Below are positions 26,841 through 36,345 of a stretch of DNA of 64,000 nucleotides, piece by piece. The DNA lies in NCBI GenBank assembly GCA_937951875.1, contig CALGAN010000018.1, positions 60,691 to 124,690 on the forward strand, in the 5' to 3' direction. The position numbers and the translations under genes were made by a program. The stretch is from an uncultured Alkalilimnicola sp. (GTDB taxonomy: Bacteria; Pseudomonadota; Gammaproteobacteria; Nitrococcales; AK92). How positions within the stretch are numbered: the stretch's first letter is position 1; every line of letters starts with the position of its first letter. A model generated the notes under the pieces. It did not search any database, was not told the DNA's origin, and worked only from the letters and a program-made list of their open reading frames with translations.

Positions 26841-28109
26841 ATGGAAGGCATCTTCCCGTTTCTCGTCATCATCCTCGCCGCCGCTCTAGCAGCGCTCGTC
26901 GTCTGGGAGCTGCTCCCGGAGCGGCGCACGCTGCGCGCCGGCGCCACCGGCGGCATGCCCGAACGCGGCGAAGGCTACGCGGTAGCGGGCCAGCTGCCCC
27001 GGCTGCAGGTGGTGCATGCCGCGGACGACGGCACGCTGTACGGCGTCGACGACCATCACCTGTTCGTCAGCCGCGACGGCGGCCGCAGCTTCAGCCGCCG
27101 CGGGACGCTGCCGCCGGCCGCGCCGGGCGCGATCGGCCTGCTCAAGGACCGGCTGCTGCGCGCCAAGCTGACCCGGCGGCTGCGTGGCAACCGCGGCCCG
27201 ACCTGCGTGGCGACGCTCTCCTCCGGCACGATCCTGGTGTTCTGGGGCCGCATCTTCCGCTCCGACGACGGCGGGCGGCATTTCCAGGCGGTGTTCGATC
27301 CGGCCGCCGTCGGTCTCAAGGCCGGGCCGTTCGACTTCGGGGTCGGCACCGCCGTCGGCGCCGACGACACAGTCTACGTGGCCGAATACACCACCGCGCC
27401 GCGCCCCCATCCCGTGCACATCCTGCGCGGGCGCGACGACGGCCGGCGCTGGGAGATCGCCTACCGCTTCGAGCCGGGCGAGATCTTCCACGTCCACTCC
27501 ATCACCTACGATCCCTACCGCCGCGGCTTCTGGGTCTGTACCGGCGACTACGACGAGGAAACGGCGCTGCGCTTCACCGCCGACGCCTTCAAGACGCTGA
27601 CCACGGTCGGCGGCGGCAGCCAGGACTGGCGTATCGTCTCACTGATCGTCACCCCCGATTACCTGTACTGGGGCTCGGACAACGATCGGGAGGAAGGCGC
27701 CGCCATCTTCCGCTGGGATATCGCCAACCGCCGACTGGAGAAGCTGCAGCACATCGGCAAGGTGTCGTACTACGCCACCCGGCTGCGCGACGGCACCTTG
27801 GCGATCAGCACCACTTACGAGCCACAGAGCCCATACACCCGGGCGCGCTCGCCCAAGGCCTCTTGCGAGCTGTGGGTATCGCGCGATGGCGAGCGCTGGC
27901 AGCAACTGCTCGACCTGCCCTACGAGCCGATGCAGCTGCCCTGGGGGCCGGCGCGGGCGCAGATCGCCTTTCCCTCCGGGGCGGCACTGGATCGGCTGTT
28001 CCTGATCCCGCGCTTCACCCAGGGCGACCCGTTCCGCACCGTGGTGCTGGACCTCAACCCGACGCAACCGGCCGCCGCCGCCCGCCCGCGTCTGGCGGCC
28101 TCGGGCTGA
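26841..28109 (+). CDS. Membrane-anchored beta-propeller with Asp-box repeats
   Basis: This 422-residue protein has one N-terminal membrane helix (FPFLVIILAAALAALVVWELL, residues about 5-25) and then an extracytoplasmic beta-propeller. Asp-box turns are visible as SRDGGRSF (about 75), SDDGGRHF (about 144), GRDDGRRW (about 198) and SRDGERW (about 340), spaced as in sialidase/BNR folds. The sialidase active-site arginine triad cannot be established, so a catalytic role is unproven; binding or scaffolding is equally likely. The ATG at 26841 has GGAAGG upstream. It is divergent from phoX and may share its regulatory gap. Confidence 0.65.
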   Translation: MEGIFPFLVIILAAALAALVVWELLPERRTLRAGATGGMPERGEGYAVAGQLPRLQVVHAADDGTLYGVDDHHLFVSRDGGRSFSRRGTLPPAAPGAIGLLKDRLLRAKLTRRLRGNRGPTCVATLSSGTILVFWGRIFRSDDGGRHFQAVFDPAAVGLKAGPFDFGVGTAVGADDTVYVAEYTTAPRPHPVHILRGRDDGRRWEIAYRFEPGEIFHVHSITYDPYRRGFWVCTGDYDEETALRFTADAFKTLTTVGGGSQDWRIVSLIVTPDYLYWGSDNDREEGAAIFRWDIANRRLEKLQHIGKVSYYATRLRDGTLAISTTYEPQSPYTRARSPKASCELWVSRDGERWQQLLDLPYEPMQLPWGPARAQIAFPSGAALDRLFLIPRFTQGDPFRTVVLDLNPTQPAAAARPRLAASG

Positions 28110-28217
28110 CGGACCGTTGCCGATCGGCCGCGCCGGGGGCTAGCGCGTCGTTCCCATAGGGCCAACGCGATCCGCGCCTACGGGTTCGGACAACCGTGAT
28201 CGGAAAGGAAGAGAAGA

Positions 28218-28252
28218 AGCGCGGCCCGCCGGGAGGAGCAAGGCAGGCCGCG
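28218..28252 (-). terminator. Terminator of the first RND efflux operon
   Basis: Arms GCGCGGCC and GGCCGCGC surround a 19-base loop, 16 bases after the end of the outer-membrane gene. On the minus strand a pyrimidine-rich TTCTTCTCTTCC tract follows, typical of an intrinsic terminator. Confidence 0.55.
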
Positions 28253-28267
28253 CAATAGAGCGGGAAG

Positions 28268-29698
28268 TTAGCGGGAGGCGGCGCCTTCGCCGCGCTCCTG
28301 CAGGCCGCCGCCGAGGCTGCGGTAGAGATCGACGGCGTTGGTCAGCCGCAGCTGGCGCACCTGCACCAGGGCCTGCTGGGCGGCGAACAGCTCGCGCTGC
28401 GCGTCCAGCACGTCCAGATAGCTGGCCACGCCGCTGTTGTAGCGCTGCTCGGCCAGCTTCACGCGCTCGGCCTGGGCCGCGGTCAGCCGCTCCTGAGAGG
28501 CCAGCTGCTCCTCCAGCGCACCGCGCGCCACCAGCGCATCCGCCACTTCGCGGAAAGCGACCTGGATGGCGCGCTCGTAATCGACGATCGCCTGGTTCTT
28601 GCGCACCTCGGACAGAGCGAGGTTGGCTCGGTTACGACCGGCGTCGAAGATCGGCAGCGTGATCTGCGGCATGAACGACCACATGCCGGTGCCGGAGCCG
28701 AACAAGTCGTTGAGCTCGCTCGACACCGTGCCGACCGAGCCGGTCAGCGTGATGCGCGGGAAGAACGCCGCGCGGGCGGCGCCGATGTTGGCGTTGGCGC
28801 TGATCAGCCGCTGCTCGGCGGCGCGGATGTCCGGGCGCTGGGTCAGCAGATCGGATGGCAGCCCGGCGGGGATGTCGGCGACGATCTTCTGCTCCTCCAG
28901 CCGCACCGGCTCGGGCAGATCCCGCAGCGGCTTACCCACCAGCAGGGTCAGGGCGTTCTCGGCCTGGGCGCGCTGACGCACCAGCGTCGCCACGCTCACC
29001 CGCGCCGACTCCAGCAGCGTCTCCTGCTGGCGCAGGTCCAGCGCCGAGGTGGCCCCGGCCTGGAAGCGCTGCTGGGCGAGCTTGTAGCTGTCCTCGCGCG
29101 CCTTGAGCGTGCTGCGCGCCAGCTCCAGCTGCTCGGCCAGGGCGCGCTCGGCGAGGTAGGCCCGCGCCACTTCCGCCACCAGGCTGATCTGCGCCGAGCG
29201 CGCCGCCTCCTCGGTGGCCAGGTACTGGGCCAACGCGGCCTCGCTGAGGCTGCGCACCCGTCCGAAGAAGTCCAGCTCGAACGCCGCCACACCCAGGCCA
29301 ACCTGGTACTGACTGCTGGTCACCGCCTGACCGGTGGGCGACACCGACTCCGGCGTGCGTGCCCGAGTGAACTGGCCCAGGGCGTTGACGCTCGGCAGCC
29401 GGTCGGCGCGCTGGATGTCGTAGGCGGCGCGCGCCGCCTCGATGTTGAGCACGGCCAGGCGCAGATCGCGGTTGTTCTCCAGCGCCTGCTCGATCAGCGC
29501 CTGCAAGCGCGGGTCGGGGAAGAACTCGCGCCAGCCGGTATCGACCGCCCGCCGGGCGGCATCGCTCACGGCGTAGCCGTTGGGCTCGGCCGGGTACTCG
29601 CCGGCGGTCGGCAGCGCCGGCTTGTTCAGCTCCGGCGCCAGACTGCAGCCGGACAGCAGAGCCGCCAGCAATAGCGAGGAAACTGCAGTTTTACGCAT
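28268..29698 (-). CDS. OprM-like outer-membrane efflux lipoprotein
   Basis: This 476-residue outer-membrane channel of the TolC/OprM class is the third gene of the efflux operon. It has a lipoprotein signal with lipobox LLSGC (C18). Two long helical-hairpin repeats each contain the class pattern (LIEQALENNRDLRLAVLNIEAAR; QRYNSGVASYLDVLDAQREL), and a typical C-terminal LQERGE follows. It forms the periplasmic tunnel and outer-membrane exit for the RND pump. It overlaps the pump gene by 8 bases, so the two are translationally coupled. No unusual substitutions are seen. Confidence 0.93.
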   Translation of the reverse strand: MRKTAVSSLLLAALLSGCSLAPELNKPALPTAGEYPAEPNGYAVSDAARRAVDTGWREFFPDPRLQALIEQALENNRDLRLAVLNIEAARAAYDIQRADRLPSVNALGQFTRARTPESVSPTGQAVTSSQYQVGLGVAAFELDFFGRVRSLSEAALAQYLATEEAARSAQISLVAEVARAYLAERALAEQLELARSTLKAREDSYKLAQQRFQAGATSALDLRQQETLLESARVSVATLVRQRAQAENALTLLVGKPLRDLPEPVRLEEQKIVADIPAGLPSDLLTQRPDIRAAEQRLISANANIGAARAAFFPRITLTGSVGTVSSELNDLFGSGTGMWSFMPQITLPIFDAGRNRANLALSEVRKNQAIVDYERAIQVAFREVADALVARGALEEQLASQERLTAAQAERVKLAEQRYNSGVASYLDVLDAQRELFAAQQALVQVRQLRLTNAVDLYRSLGGGLQERGEGAASR

Positions 29699-32600
29699 TG
29701 GACGTTATCTCCTGCGACACCGCCTGCGACCCAGCCTCTTCGGACTCTTGCCGGCCAGGGCTGCTCTTGAACAGCCGGCGGATCACCACGAAGAACACCG
29801 GCACGAACGCCACCGCCAGCACGGTGGCCGTGATCATACCGCCCAGCACCGCGGTACCGATGGCCCGCTGGCTGGCCGAGCTCGCGCCGGAGGCGAAGGC
29901 CAGCGGCACCACGCCGAAGGTGAAGGCCAGCGAGGTCATGATGATGGGGCGGAAGCGCAGCCGCGCCGCCTCCACCGTGGCCTCGATCAGGCTCTTGCCC
30001 TGGGCCTGCAGATCCTTGGCGAACTCGATGATCAGGATCGCGTTCTTGGCCGACAGGCCGACGATGGCGATCAGACCCACCTTGAAGTAGATGTCGTTGG
30101 GCATGTCGCGCAGCAGCACGCCCAGCACGGCACCGATGATACCCAGCGGCACCACCAGCAGCACAGCGGTCGGGATCGACCAGCTCTCGTAGAGTGCCGC
30201 CAGCACCAGGAACACCGCCAGGATGGAGAGCGCGTACAGCGCCGGCGCCTGGGAGCCGGACAGCTTCTCCTCGCGCGACTGGCCGCTCCACTCGTAGCCG
30301 ATGCCGGGCGGCAGCTGCGCGGCCAGGCGCTCCATCTCGGCCATGGCCTCGCCGGTGCTGTAGCCGGGCGCGGCGTCGCCAGCGATCTTCATGGCCGGGT
30401 AGCCGTTGTAGCGGGTCAACTGCACCGGGCCGGTGCTCCACTCCACGGTGGCGAAGTTGGACAGCGCCACCATCTGGCCCTGGCCGTTGCGCACGTAGAG
30501 GTTCAGCAGGTCCTCGGGCGTGGTGCGCCGCTCGGCGTCGGCCTGCACCACCACGCGCTGCTGGCGGCCCTGGTTCGGGAAGTCGTTGACGTAGGACGAA
30601 CCCAGAGCGGTCGACAGCACGTTGTTGATGTCGGCGAACGACACCCCCAGGGCGCTAGCCTTCTGGCGGTCGATCTTGAGCTCCAGCTGCGGCGCGTCCG
30701 GCATGCCCTCGGGGCGCACCGCGGCCAGCACCGGACTCTGCGCCGCCATGCCCAGCAGCTGATTGCGGGCGTTGAGCAGCGCCTCGTAACCGAGGCCGCC
30801 GCGATCCTGCAGGCGGAAGCTGAAGCCGGTGGCGGTGCCCAGCTCGGGGATCGGCGGCGGCACCAGCGCGAACACGATGGCGTCACGGATCTTGGAGAAG
30901 GCGCCCATGGCCTGGCCGGCCACCGCCGGCGCCGCCTGGTCGCGACCACGCACGGCCCAATCCTTGAGCGAGACGAAGGCCACCGCCGCGTTCTGGCCGC
31001 TGCCCATGAAGCTGAAGCCGGTCACGGCGACCATCTTCTCCACCGCCGGGTGGCTGAGATAGAAGTCCTCGACCTGCTTGACCACCTCCATGGTGCGGTT
31101 GGCGCTGGCGCCCGCCGGCAGCTGGATGTTGGTCAGCAGCACGCCCTGGTCCTCGGTCGGCAGGAAGGCGCTGGGCAGGCGCACGTACAGGATGCCCATG
31201 ACGGCCACGATCGCCAGGTAGATGACCATGTAGCGCCCGGTGCGCGCGAGCACGTGCATCACGCCGCCCTGATAGCGCTTGGTGGTGCGGGCGAAGGTGC
31301 GGTTGAACCAGCCGAAGAAGCCCTTCTTCTCGAGGTTGTGACCCTTGTGCACCGGCTTGAGCAGCGAGGCGCACAGCGCCGGGGTAAGCGACAGCGCCAT
31401 CACCGCGGAGAAGAAGATCGACGCCGCCAGCGACAGCGAGAACTGCCGATAGATCGCGCCCACCGAGCCGGGGAAGAACGCCATCGGGATGAACACCGCG
31501 ATCAGCACCAGGGTGATACCGATGATGGCGCCGCTGATCTGGCCCATGGCCTTACGGGTGGCCTCGCGCGGCGGTAGCCCTTCCTCGGACATGATGCGCT
31601 CGACGTTCTCCACCACCACGATGGCGTCGTCCACCAGGATGCCGATGGCCAGCACCATGCCGAACAGCGTGAGCACATTGATGGAGAAGCCCAGTGCCAG
31701 CATGGTGGCGAAGGTGCCGAGCAGCGCCACCGGCACAGCGATGGTGGGAATGAGCGTGGCGCGCCAGTTCTGCAGGAACAGGTACATCACCACGAACACC
31801 AGCACGATCGCCTCGAACAGCGTCTTCACCACGTTGAAGATCGAGATGTCGACGAAGCGCGAGGAGTCGTACGGCACTTCATAGGCCACGCCGGCCGGGA
31901 AGTACTTGGAGAGCTCGTCCATCTTGGCCTTGACGGCCTTGGCGGTCTGCAGCGCGTTGCCGGTGGGCGAGAGCATCACGCCGATGGCGGCGGTGGGCTC
32001 GCCGTTGAGGCGGGCGGAGAATTGATAGTCCTGGGCGCCGAGCTCGATGCGGGCGACGTCGCGCAGCCGCACCATCGAGCCGTCGGGGTTGGCGCGCAGC
32101 AGGATCTCGCCGAACTGCTCGGGCGAGCCGAGCTGGCCCGTGACCACCACCGAGTGGGCGATGGCCTGCGTGCTGGGAGAGGGCAGCGCGCCGAGGCTGC
32201 CGGAGGCGACCTGGGCGTTCTGCGCCTGGATGGCGGCGGTGACGTCGGCGGGAGTGAGGTTGAGGCCGACCAGCTTGTCCGGGTCGAGCCACACCCGCAT
32301 GGCCTGCTCGGTGCCGAACAGCCGCGCCTCGCCCACGCCGGGGATGCGGCGGATCTCGTTGATGACGTTACGGGACAGGTAGTCGCCCAACTCGACGTTG
32401 GTCTTGCTGCCGTCGGTCGAGTACAGGCTGACGATCATCAGGAAGTTGCTGGCCGCCTTGTTGACCTGCACACCCTGCTGCTTGACCGCCGCCGGCAGGC
32501 GCGCCTCCACCCGCTTCATGCGGTTCTGCACGTCCACCGTGGCCAGCTCCGGGTTGGTGCCGGGCTGGAAATAGGCGGTGATCTGTGCCGAGCCGTTCGA

Positions 32601-32849
32601 CTGGCTCTGCGATTCGACGTAGATGAGGCCTTCGGCGCCGTTGAGCTCCTGTTCGATGAGGCTGGTGACGCTCTCGTCGAGCACCTGGGCGGTGGCGCCG
32701 GGGTAAGTGGCGCTGATCACCACCGAGGGCGGGGCGATCGACGGGTACTGCGCCACCGGCAACTGCGTGATCGACAACGCGCCGGCGAGCATGATGAATA
32801 GCGAGATCACCCAGGCGAACACTGGGCGGTCTATGAAAAATCTGGCCAT
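29691..32849 (-). CDS. RND multidrug efflux permease, HAE1 family (MexB/TtgB-like)
   Basis: This 1052-residue inner-membrane proton antiporter has the AcrB/MexB architecture. The start is ARFFIDRPVFAWVISLF, with twelve helices and two large periplasmic loops. The proton-relay Asp pair is in GILVDDAIVVVENVERIM (TM4), and the TM10 Lys is in GLSAKNAILIIEFAKD. It starts 113 bases downstream of the adaptor gene and overlaps the outer-membrane gene. With a TtgR/AcrR-like repressor divergent upstream, it would export antibiotics, solvents or bile-like compounds. I cannot pick the substrate range. Confidence 0.95.
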   Translation of the reverse strand: MARFFIDRPVFAWVISLFIMLAGALSITQLPVAQYPSIAPPSVVISATYPGATAQVLDESVTSLIEQELNGAEGLIYVESQSQSNGSAQITAYFQPGTNPELATVDVQNRMKRVEARLPAAVKQQGVQVNKAASNFLMIVSLYSTDGSKTNVELGDYLSRNVINEIRRIPGVGEARLFGTEQAMRVWLDPDKLVGLNLTPADVTAAIQAQNAQVASGSLGALPSPSTQAIAHSVVVTGQLGSPEQFGEILLRANPDGSMVRLRDVARIELGAQDYQFSARLNGEPTAAIGVMLSPTGNALQTAKAVKAKMDELSKYFPAGVAYEVPYDSSRFVDISIFNVVKTLFEAIVLVFVVMYLFLQNWRATLIPTIAVPVALLGTFATMLALGFSINVLTLFGMVLAIGILVDDAIVVVENVERIMSEEGLPPREATRKAMGQISGAIIGITLVLIAVFIPMAFFPGSVGAIYRQFSLSLAASIFFSAVMALSLTPALCASLLKPVHKGHNLEKKGFFGWFNRTFARTTKRYQGGVMHVLARTGRYMVIYLAIVAVMGILYVRLPSAFLPTEDQGVLLTNIQLPAGASANRTMEVVKQVEDFYLSHPAVEKMVAVTGFSFMGSGQNAAVAFVSLKDWAVRGRDQAAPAVAGQAMGAFSKIRDAIVFALVPPPIPELGTATGFSFRLQDRGGLGYEALLNARNQLLGMAAQSPVLAAVRPEGMPDAPQLELKIDRQKASALGVSFADINNVLSTALGSSYVNDFPNQGRQQRVVVQADAERRTTPEDLLNLYVRNGQGQMVALSNFATVEWSTGPVQLTRYNGYPAMKIAGDAAPGYSTGEAMAEMERLAAQLPPGIGYEWSGQSREEKLSGSQAPALYALSILAVFLVLAALYESWSIPTAVLLVVPLGIIGAVLGVLLRDMPNDIYFKVGLIAIVGLSAKNAILIIEFAKDLQAQGKSLIEATVEAARLRFRPIIMTSLAFTFGVVPLAFASGASSASQRAIGTAVLGGMITATVLAVAFVPVFFVVIRRLFKSSPGRQESEEAGSQAVSQEITSNA

Positions 32850-32962
32850 ATGCGCTCCTGGAAGGACGACCGGCGCGGTCGACGGCGGCGCCTCCCTCCC
32901 GCACTCGGGAGGGGGCGCTCAAGGAAAACGTCGATCGCGGGTCAGTCCATGCACCTGTCGGA

Positions 32963-34156
32963 TTAGTTGGCCGAAGACTCGGCAGCCGGCGCGGCGGCCA
33001 CCGCCGGCTCCTTGACCAGCGGGTTGCGCCACGCCACCGGCGTGACCTGGGCGCCGGGCCGCACCTTCTGCACGCCGTCGACGATCACCCGCTCGCCGCC
33101 GCGCAGCCCCTCGAGGATCACCCAGTTGCCGGCGTAGGCCTGGCCGACCTTCACCGGCCGCACCGCGACCTTGCTCTCCTGATCGACCACCAGCACGGTG
33201 TCGCCGCGGCTGCCGCGGCTCACCGCCTGCTGCGGCACGGTGATGACCGACTCCGCCACCGCCTGCTCCACCCGGGCGCGGACGTACATGCCCGGCAGCA
33301 GGAAGCGCTCGGGATTGGGCACCAAGGCGCGCACGGTGACGGCGCCGGTGGACGGATCCACGCTGACGTCGCTGAACAGCAGCTTGCCGGGATGCGGATA
33401 CTCGCGGCCGTCCTCGGTGATCAGGGTGATCTTGACCTCCCCGGCACCGCTGACCTTGCCCTCGGCGAGCGCGCGGCGCAGCTGCAGCATCTCGACGCTG
33501 GACTGGGTGAGGTTGACGTAGATCGGATCGATCTGCTGGATGGTGGCCAGCGGCGTCGCCTCGCCCTGCCCCACCAGCGCGCCCTCGGTCACCAGCGCGC
33601 GGCCGATGCGGCCGGCGATCGGCGCCTCCACCGTGGCGTAGCCGAGGTTCAGCGCGGCGGTCTCCACCGCCGCCTTGGCGGCCGCGACCTCGGCCGCGGC
33701 CTGATCGCGGGCGGCCACCGCGTCATCGTAGTCCTGCTTGCTGACCGCGTTGGTCGCCACCAGCGGCTCGTAGCGCTCGGCCCTGGCCTTGGCCTGCTTG
33801 TAATTGGCCTCGGCGCGGGCGAGCTGGGCCTTGGCGCTGTTGAGCTGGGCCTGCAGCGGCGCCGGGTCGATGCGGAACAATACCTGCCCAGCCTTGACCT
33901 CGCTGCCTTCCTCGAAGGTGCGCTTGAGCACGATGCCCGCGGTGCGGGCGCGCACTTGGGCGATGCGCGAGGCCTCCAGCCGGCCGGGCAGTTCCTGCAC
34001 CAACGGCACGGCCGTCGGCTCCACCGTCACGACGCCGACCTCGGGGGGCGGCGGAGGCGTCGACGCGGCGGCCTGGTCCTTGCCGCCGCAGGCGGTCAGG
34101 ACCGACGCGGTAAGAGCAATGGCGGCAGCGTGTCGCCAAGGCATGATGTTTTGCAT
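32963..34156 (-). CDS. RND efflux membrane-fusion lipoprotein (MexA/TtgA-like)
   Basis: This 397-residue periplasmic adaptor links pump and channel. The signal peptide ends in LTAC (C23 lipobox). Lipoyl halves are at about residues 60-100 and 190-215, with an alpha-helical hairpin between (ARAEANYKQAKARAERYEPL). A beta-barrel and membrane-proximal domain follow. The ATG at 34156 is chosen because AGAGG lies 6 bases upstream; an open frame extends 37 more codons but contains no signal-like sequence. First gene of the efflux operon, divergent from the TetR gene. Confidence 0.9.
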   Translation of the reverse strand: MQNIMPWRHAAAIALTASVLTACGGKDQAAASTPPPPPEVGVVTVEPTAVPLVQELPGRLEASRIAQVRARTAGIVLKRTFEEGSEVKAGQVLFRIDPAPLQAQLNSAKAQLARAEANYKQAKARAERYEPLVATNAVSKQDYDDAVAARDQAAAEVAAAKAAVETAALNLGYATVEAPIAGRIGRALVTEGALVGQGEATPLATIQQIDPIYVNLTQSSVEMLQLRRALAEGKVSGAGEVKITLITEDGREYPHPGKLLFSDVSVDPSTGAVTVRALVPNPERFLLPGMYVRARVEQAVAESVITVPQQAVSRGSRGDTVLVVDQESKVAVRPVKVGQAYAGNWVILEGLRGGERVIVDGVQKVRPGAQVTPVAWRNPLVKEPAVAAAPAAESSAN

Positions 34157-34252
34157 GCACGACCTCTGATGAGCAAAGCGGATGAAGCGACTGCCAAGTG
34201 CCGGGAGGATGCGACCGGACGCGGTTTCGGCAGTGGAGAGCATGGTGGGAAC

Positions 34253-34280
34253 TTTATATTCATTCATGGATAAATGTAAA
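34253..34280 (-). promoter_or_regulatory. Promoter of the RND operon with nested palindrome
   Basis: On the minus strand TTTACA (-35, 34275-34280) and TATAAA (-10, 34253-34258) are 16 bases apart. An 18-base near-palindrome, ATTCATTCATGGATAAAT (34258-34275), fills the spacer. It is symmetric at 14 of 18 positions around CATG and lies between this operon and the TetR gene. It fits a TtgR/AcrR-type operator whose occupancy would block the promoter. Confidence 0.6.
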
Positions 34281-34388
34281 CTGCTTTTCTTTACGCCCGG
34301 AGGCCATACAGCTCATTGAAACGCATGAGTGGCCGACCGTTCCGGGAGGCGGATCCCACCCCACTCGACCGGCAGGAGAATTCGACGC

Positions 34389-35045
34389 TTGGCTAGACGA
34401 ACGAGGGAAGAAGCCCTACAGACTCGGGAGCGCATCCTGGAAGCGGCCATAGAGGTCTTCCACGAGCGCGGCGTCGCGCGGCCGTCGCTCACCGACATCG
34501 CGCGTCTGGCGGGCGTCACCCGTGGTGCAGTCTACGGTCATTTCCAGAACAAGGTCGACCTGTTCTCGGCGCTGTGCGAACGCGTGCAGCTGCCGACCGA
34601 AGCCATCTGCGAGGCCGATGCGGCCGCCTGCGGCGGCGGCGACCCGCTGGGGATGCTGCGCAACACGTGGGTGGAATTCTTCCGCAAGGCGGCCACCGAC
34701 GACGCCCATCGCCGGGTGCTCGACATCATATTCCACCGCTGCGAGCTGGTCGCCGACAACGGCCTGTTGCAGGAGCGGCTGCACTCCGGCCACAAGGACA
34801 GCCTGGCGCGGATGGGCAAGATGATCGCCGCCGCCGTGGCCAAGGGGCAGCTGCCGGCCGATCTGGACATCGAGCGCGCTGTCCTCCTGCTGCACGGCGC
34901 GCTGATCGGCGTGCTCAACGAATGGCTGTTCCGCTCCGACGCCTACGACCTCGCCGCCGAGGCGGAACGGTTCGTCGACGCGCTGCTGGAAATGCTCAAG
35001 GTCGCGCCGGGCCTACGCCGCGCCGCCGAAGACGCACGCGCCTGA
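34389..35045 (+). CDS. TetR-family repressor of efflux (AcrR/TtgR-like)
   Basis: This 218-residue regulator begins ARRTREEALQTRERILEAA, the AcrR/TtgR-type N-terminus. The helix-turn-helix is LTDIARLAGVTRGAVYGHF (residues about 33-51), and the ligand domain contains RRVLDIIFHRCE, close to TtgR's corresponding helix. It is expected to repress the divergent efflux operon and to release DNA on binding hydrophobic drugs or solvents. The start is a TTG at 34389, the expected N-terminus, with AGGAGA about 9 bases upstream. An open frame upstream to 34329 gives an unlikely extension. Confidence 0.88.
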   Translation: MARRTREEALQTRERILEAAIEVFHERGVARPSLTDIARLAGVTRGAVYGHFQNKVDLFSALCERVQLPTEAICEADAAACGGGDPLGMLRNTWVEFFRKAATDDAHRRVLDIIFHRCELVADNGLLQERLHSGHKDSLARMGKMIAAAVAKGQLPADLDIERAVLLLHGALIGVLNEWLFRSDAYDLAAEAERFVDALLEMLKVAPGLRRAAEDARA

Positions 35046-35068
35046 CCGCCGGGTCGTTGCCCCGGCGG
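35046..35068 (+). terminator. Weak hairpin after the TetR gene
   Basis: An 8-bp stem CCGCCGGG / CCCGGCGG with a 7-base loop begins just after the TetR stop. No T-run follows, so read-through into the mlaE-like gene is possible. Confidence 0.4.
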
Positions 35069-35166
35069 CGCCCCGTTCCTACAATGCCGGACAAAACCTT
35101 CACAAACGCTCATACTCGATCGGCCCGACACACGCTCCGTGCCCGGGCCCCCACGCCTGGGAGCGC

Positions 35167-36345
35167 ATGACGGTCAACGGCGGCAGATCAGCCAGCGCGG
35201 AAGCGAACGCGACAGCGGCGACGTCGCCCGGACGCCTGTCGCTGGAGCGAACCGAACGGGGGCTGGTGCTCGCCGTCAGCGGCCATTGGACGTTGCCGCA
35301 CTTCGCCGCGCTGCGCCGCGCCGTCGACCAGCTCAAGCAAGAACCGCCGCCGGCCGCGCTCGACTTCGCCGGCCTGGCCGACCTCGACACCGCCGGCGCG
35401 GCGCTGCTGGCGGCCCTGCTCGGCCGCGAGCGGCTGCGGGCGCTATCGGCGACGGCGCCGGGCCTGTCCGGCGAACGGCGCGCCCTGCTGCTGGCCGTGG
35501 GTGAGGCGCCGACCGAGACGGCGGCGCGGCCTGCCCGCCGCGAGAACACCATCATCGAGCTGCTGGCGCGGATCGGCCGCGCCATGGAGACGGTCTGGCG
35601 CCAGATCGTCACCCTGCTCGGCTTCATGGGGCTGGTGCTCGCCACTCTGCTGCGAACCCTGCCTCGCCCCCGCCGCTGGCGCCTGACCTCGCTGGTCAGC
35701 CAAATCGAGCAGACCGGCCTCAACGCCGTCCCCATCGTCGCGCTGCTGACCTTCATGGTCGGGGCGGTGGTGGCGTTCCTCGGCGCCACCGTGCTGAACA
35801 ACTTCGGCGCCAGCATCTACACCGTCGATCTAGTGGCCTACTCGTTCATGCGCGAGTTCGGCGTGCTGCTCACCGCCATCATGCTGGCCGGCCGCACGGC
35901 CAGCGCCTTCACCGCTCAGCTCGGCTCGATGAAAGCCAACCAGGAGCTGGACGCGCTGCGCGTGCAGGGGCTGGATCCGATCGAGATGCTGGTGCTGCCG
36001 CGCATCCTGGCACTGATGATCACCCTGCCCATGCTCACCTTCCTCGCCGTGCTCTGCGGCCTGATCGGCGGCGGCGCGGTGGCGGTGCTGAGCCTGGACA
36101 TCCCCACCACGCGCTTCTTCGACATCGTCAGCGAAGTGCCGCTGCGGCACTACCTGGTGGGCCTGTCGAAAGCGCCGTTCTTCGCCTTCCTGATCGGCTT
36201 GATCGGCTGCCTGGAAGGCTTCAAGGCCGGCGCCAGCGCCGAGTCGGTCGGCAACCACACCACCTCCAGCGTGGTGCAGTCGATCTTCGTGGTGATCCTG
36301 CTGGACGCGCTGGCGGCCATGTTCTTCATGGAGATGGGCTGGTGA
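35167..36345 (+). CDS. mlaE: STAS-MlaE fusion, phospholipid ABC transporter permease
   Basis: This 392-residue protein joins an N-terminal STAS domain (about residues 24-100, LDFAGLADLDTAGAALLAAL) to a MlaE/YrbE permease (about 140-392). The permease has five or six helices and the family phrases NNFGASIYTVDLVAYSFMREFG and AEQ-like GSMKANQELDALRVQG. The STAS part probably replaces the separate MlaB subunit of E. coli. The complex moves phospholipid between outer and inner membranes to preserve outer-membrane asymmetry. The GTG start of mlaF overlaps its stop (GTGA). The start here has only a weak ribosome site. Confidence 0.9.
   Translation: MTVNGGRSASAEANATAATSPGRLSLERTERGLVLAVSGHWTLPHFAALRRAVDQLKQEPPPAALDFAGLADLDTAGAALLAALLGRERLRALSATAPGLSGERRALLLAVGEAPTETAARPARRENTIIELLARIGRAMETVWRQIVTLLGFMGLVLATLLRTLPRPRRWRLTSLVSQIEQTGLNAVPIVALLTFMVGAVVAFLGATVLNNFGASIYTVDLVAYSFMREFGVLLTAIMLAGRTASAFTAQLGSMKANQELDALRVQGLDPIEMLVLPRILALMITLPMLTFLAVLCGLIGGGAVAVLSLDIPTTRFFDIVSEVPLRHYLVGLSKAPFFAFLIGLIGCLEGFKAGASAESVGNHTTSSVVQSIFVVILLDALAAMFFMEMGW

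Noticed and set aside
29580..31577. 665-residue open frame antisense to the first RND pump
   Set aside because: His/Arg/Gln-rich shadow frame; the pump is unambiguous.
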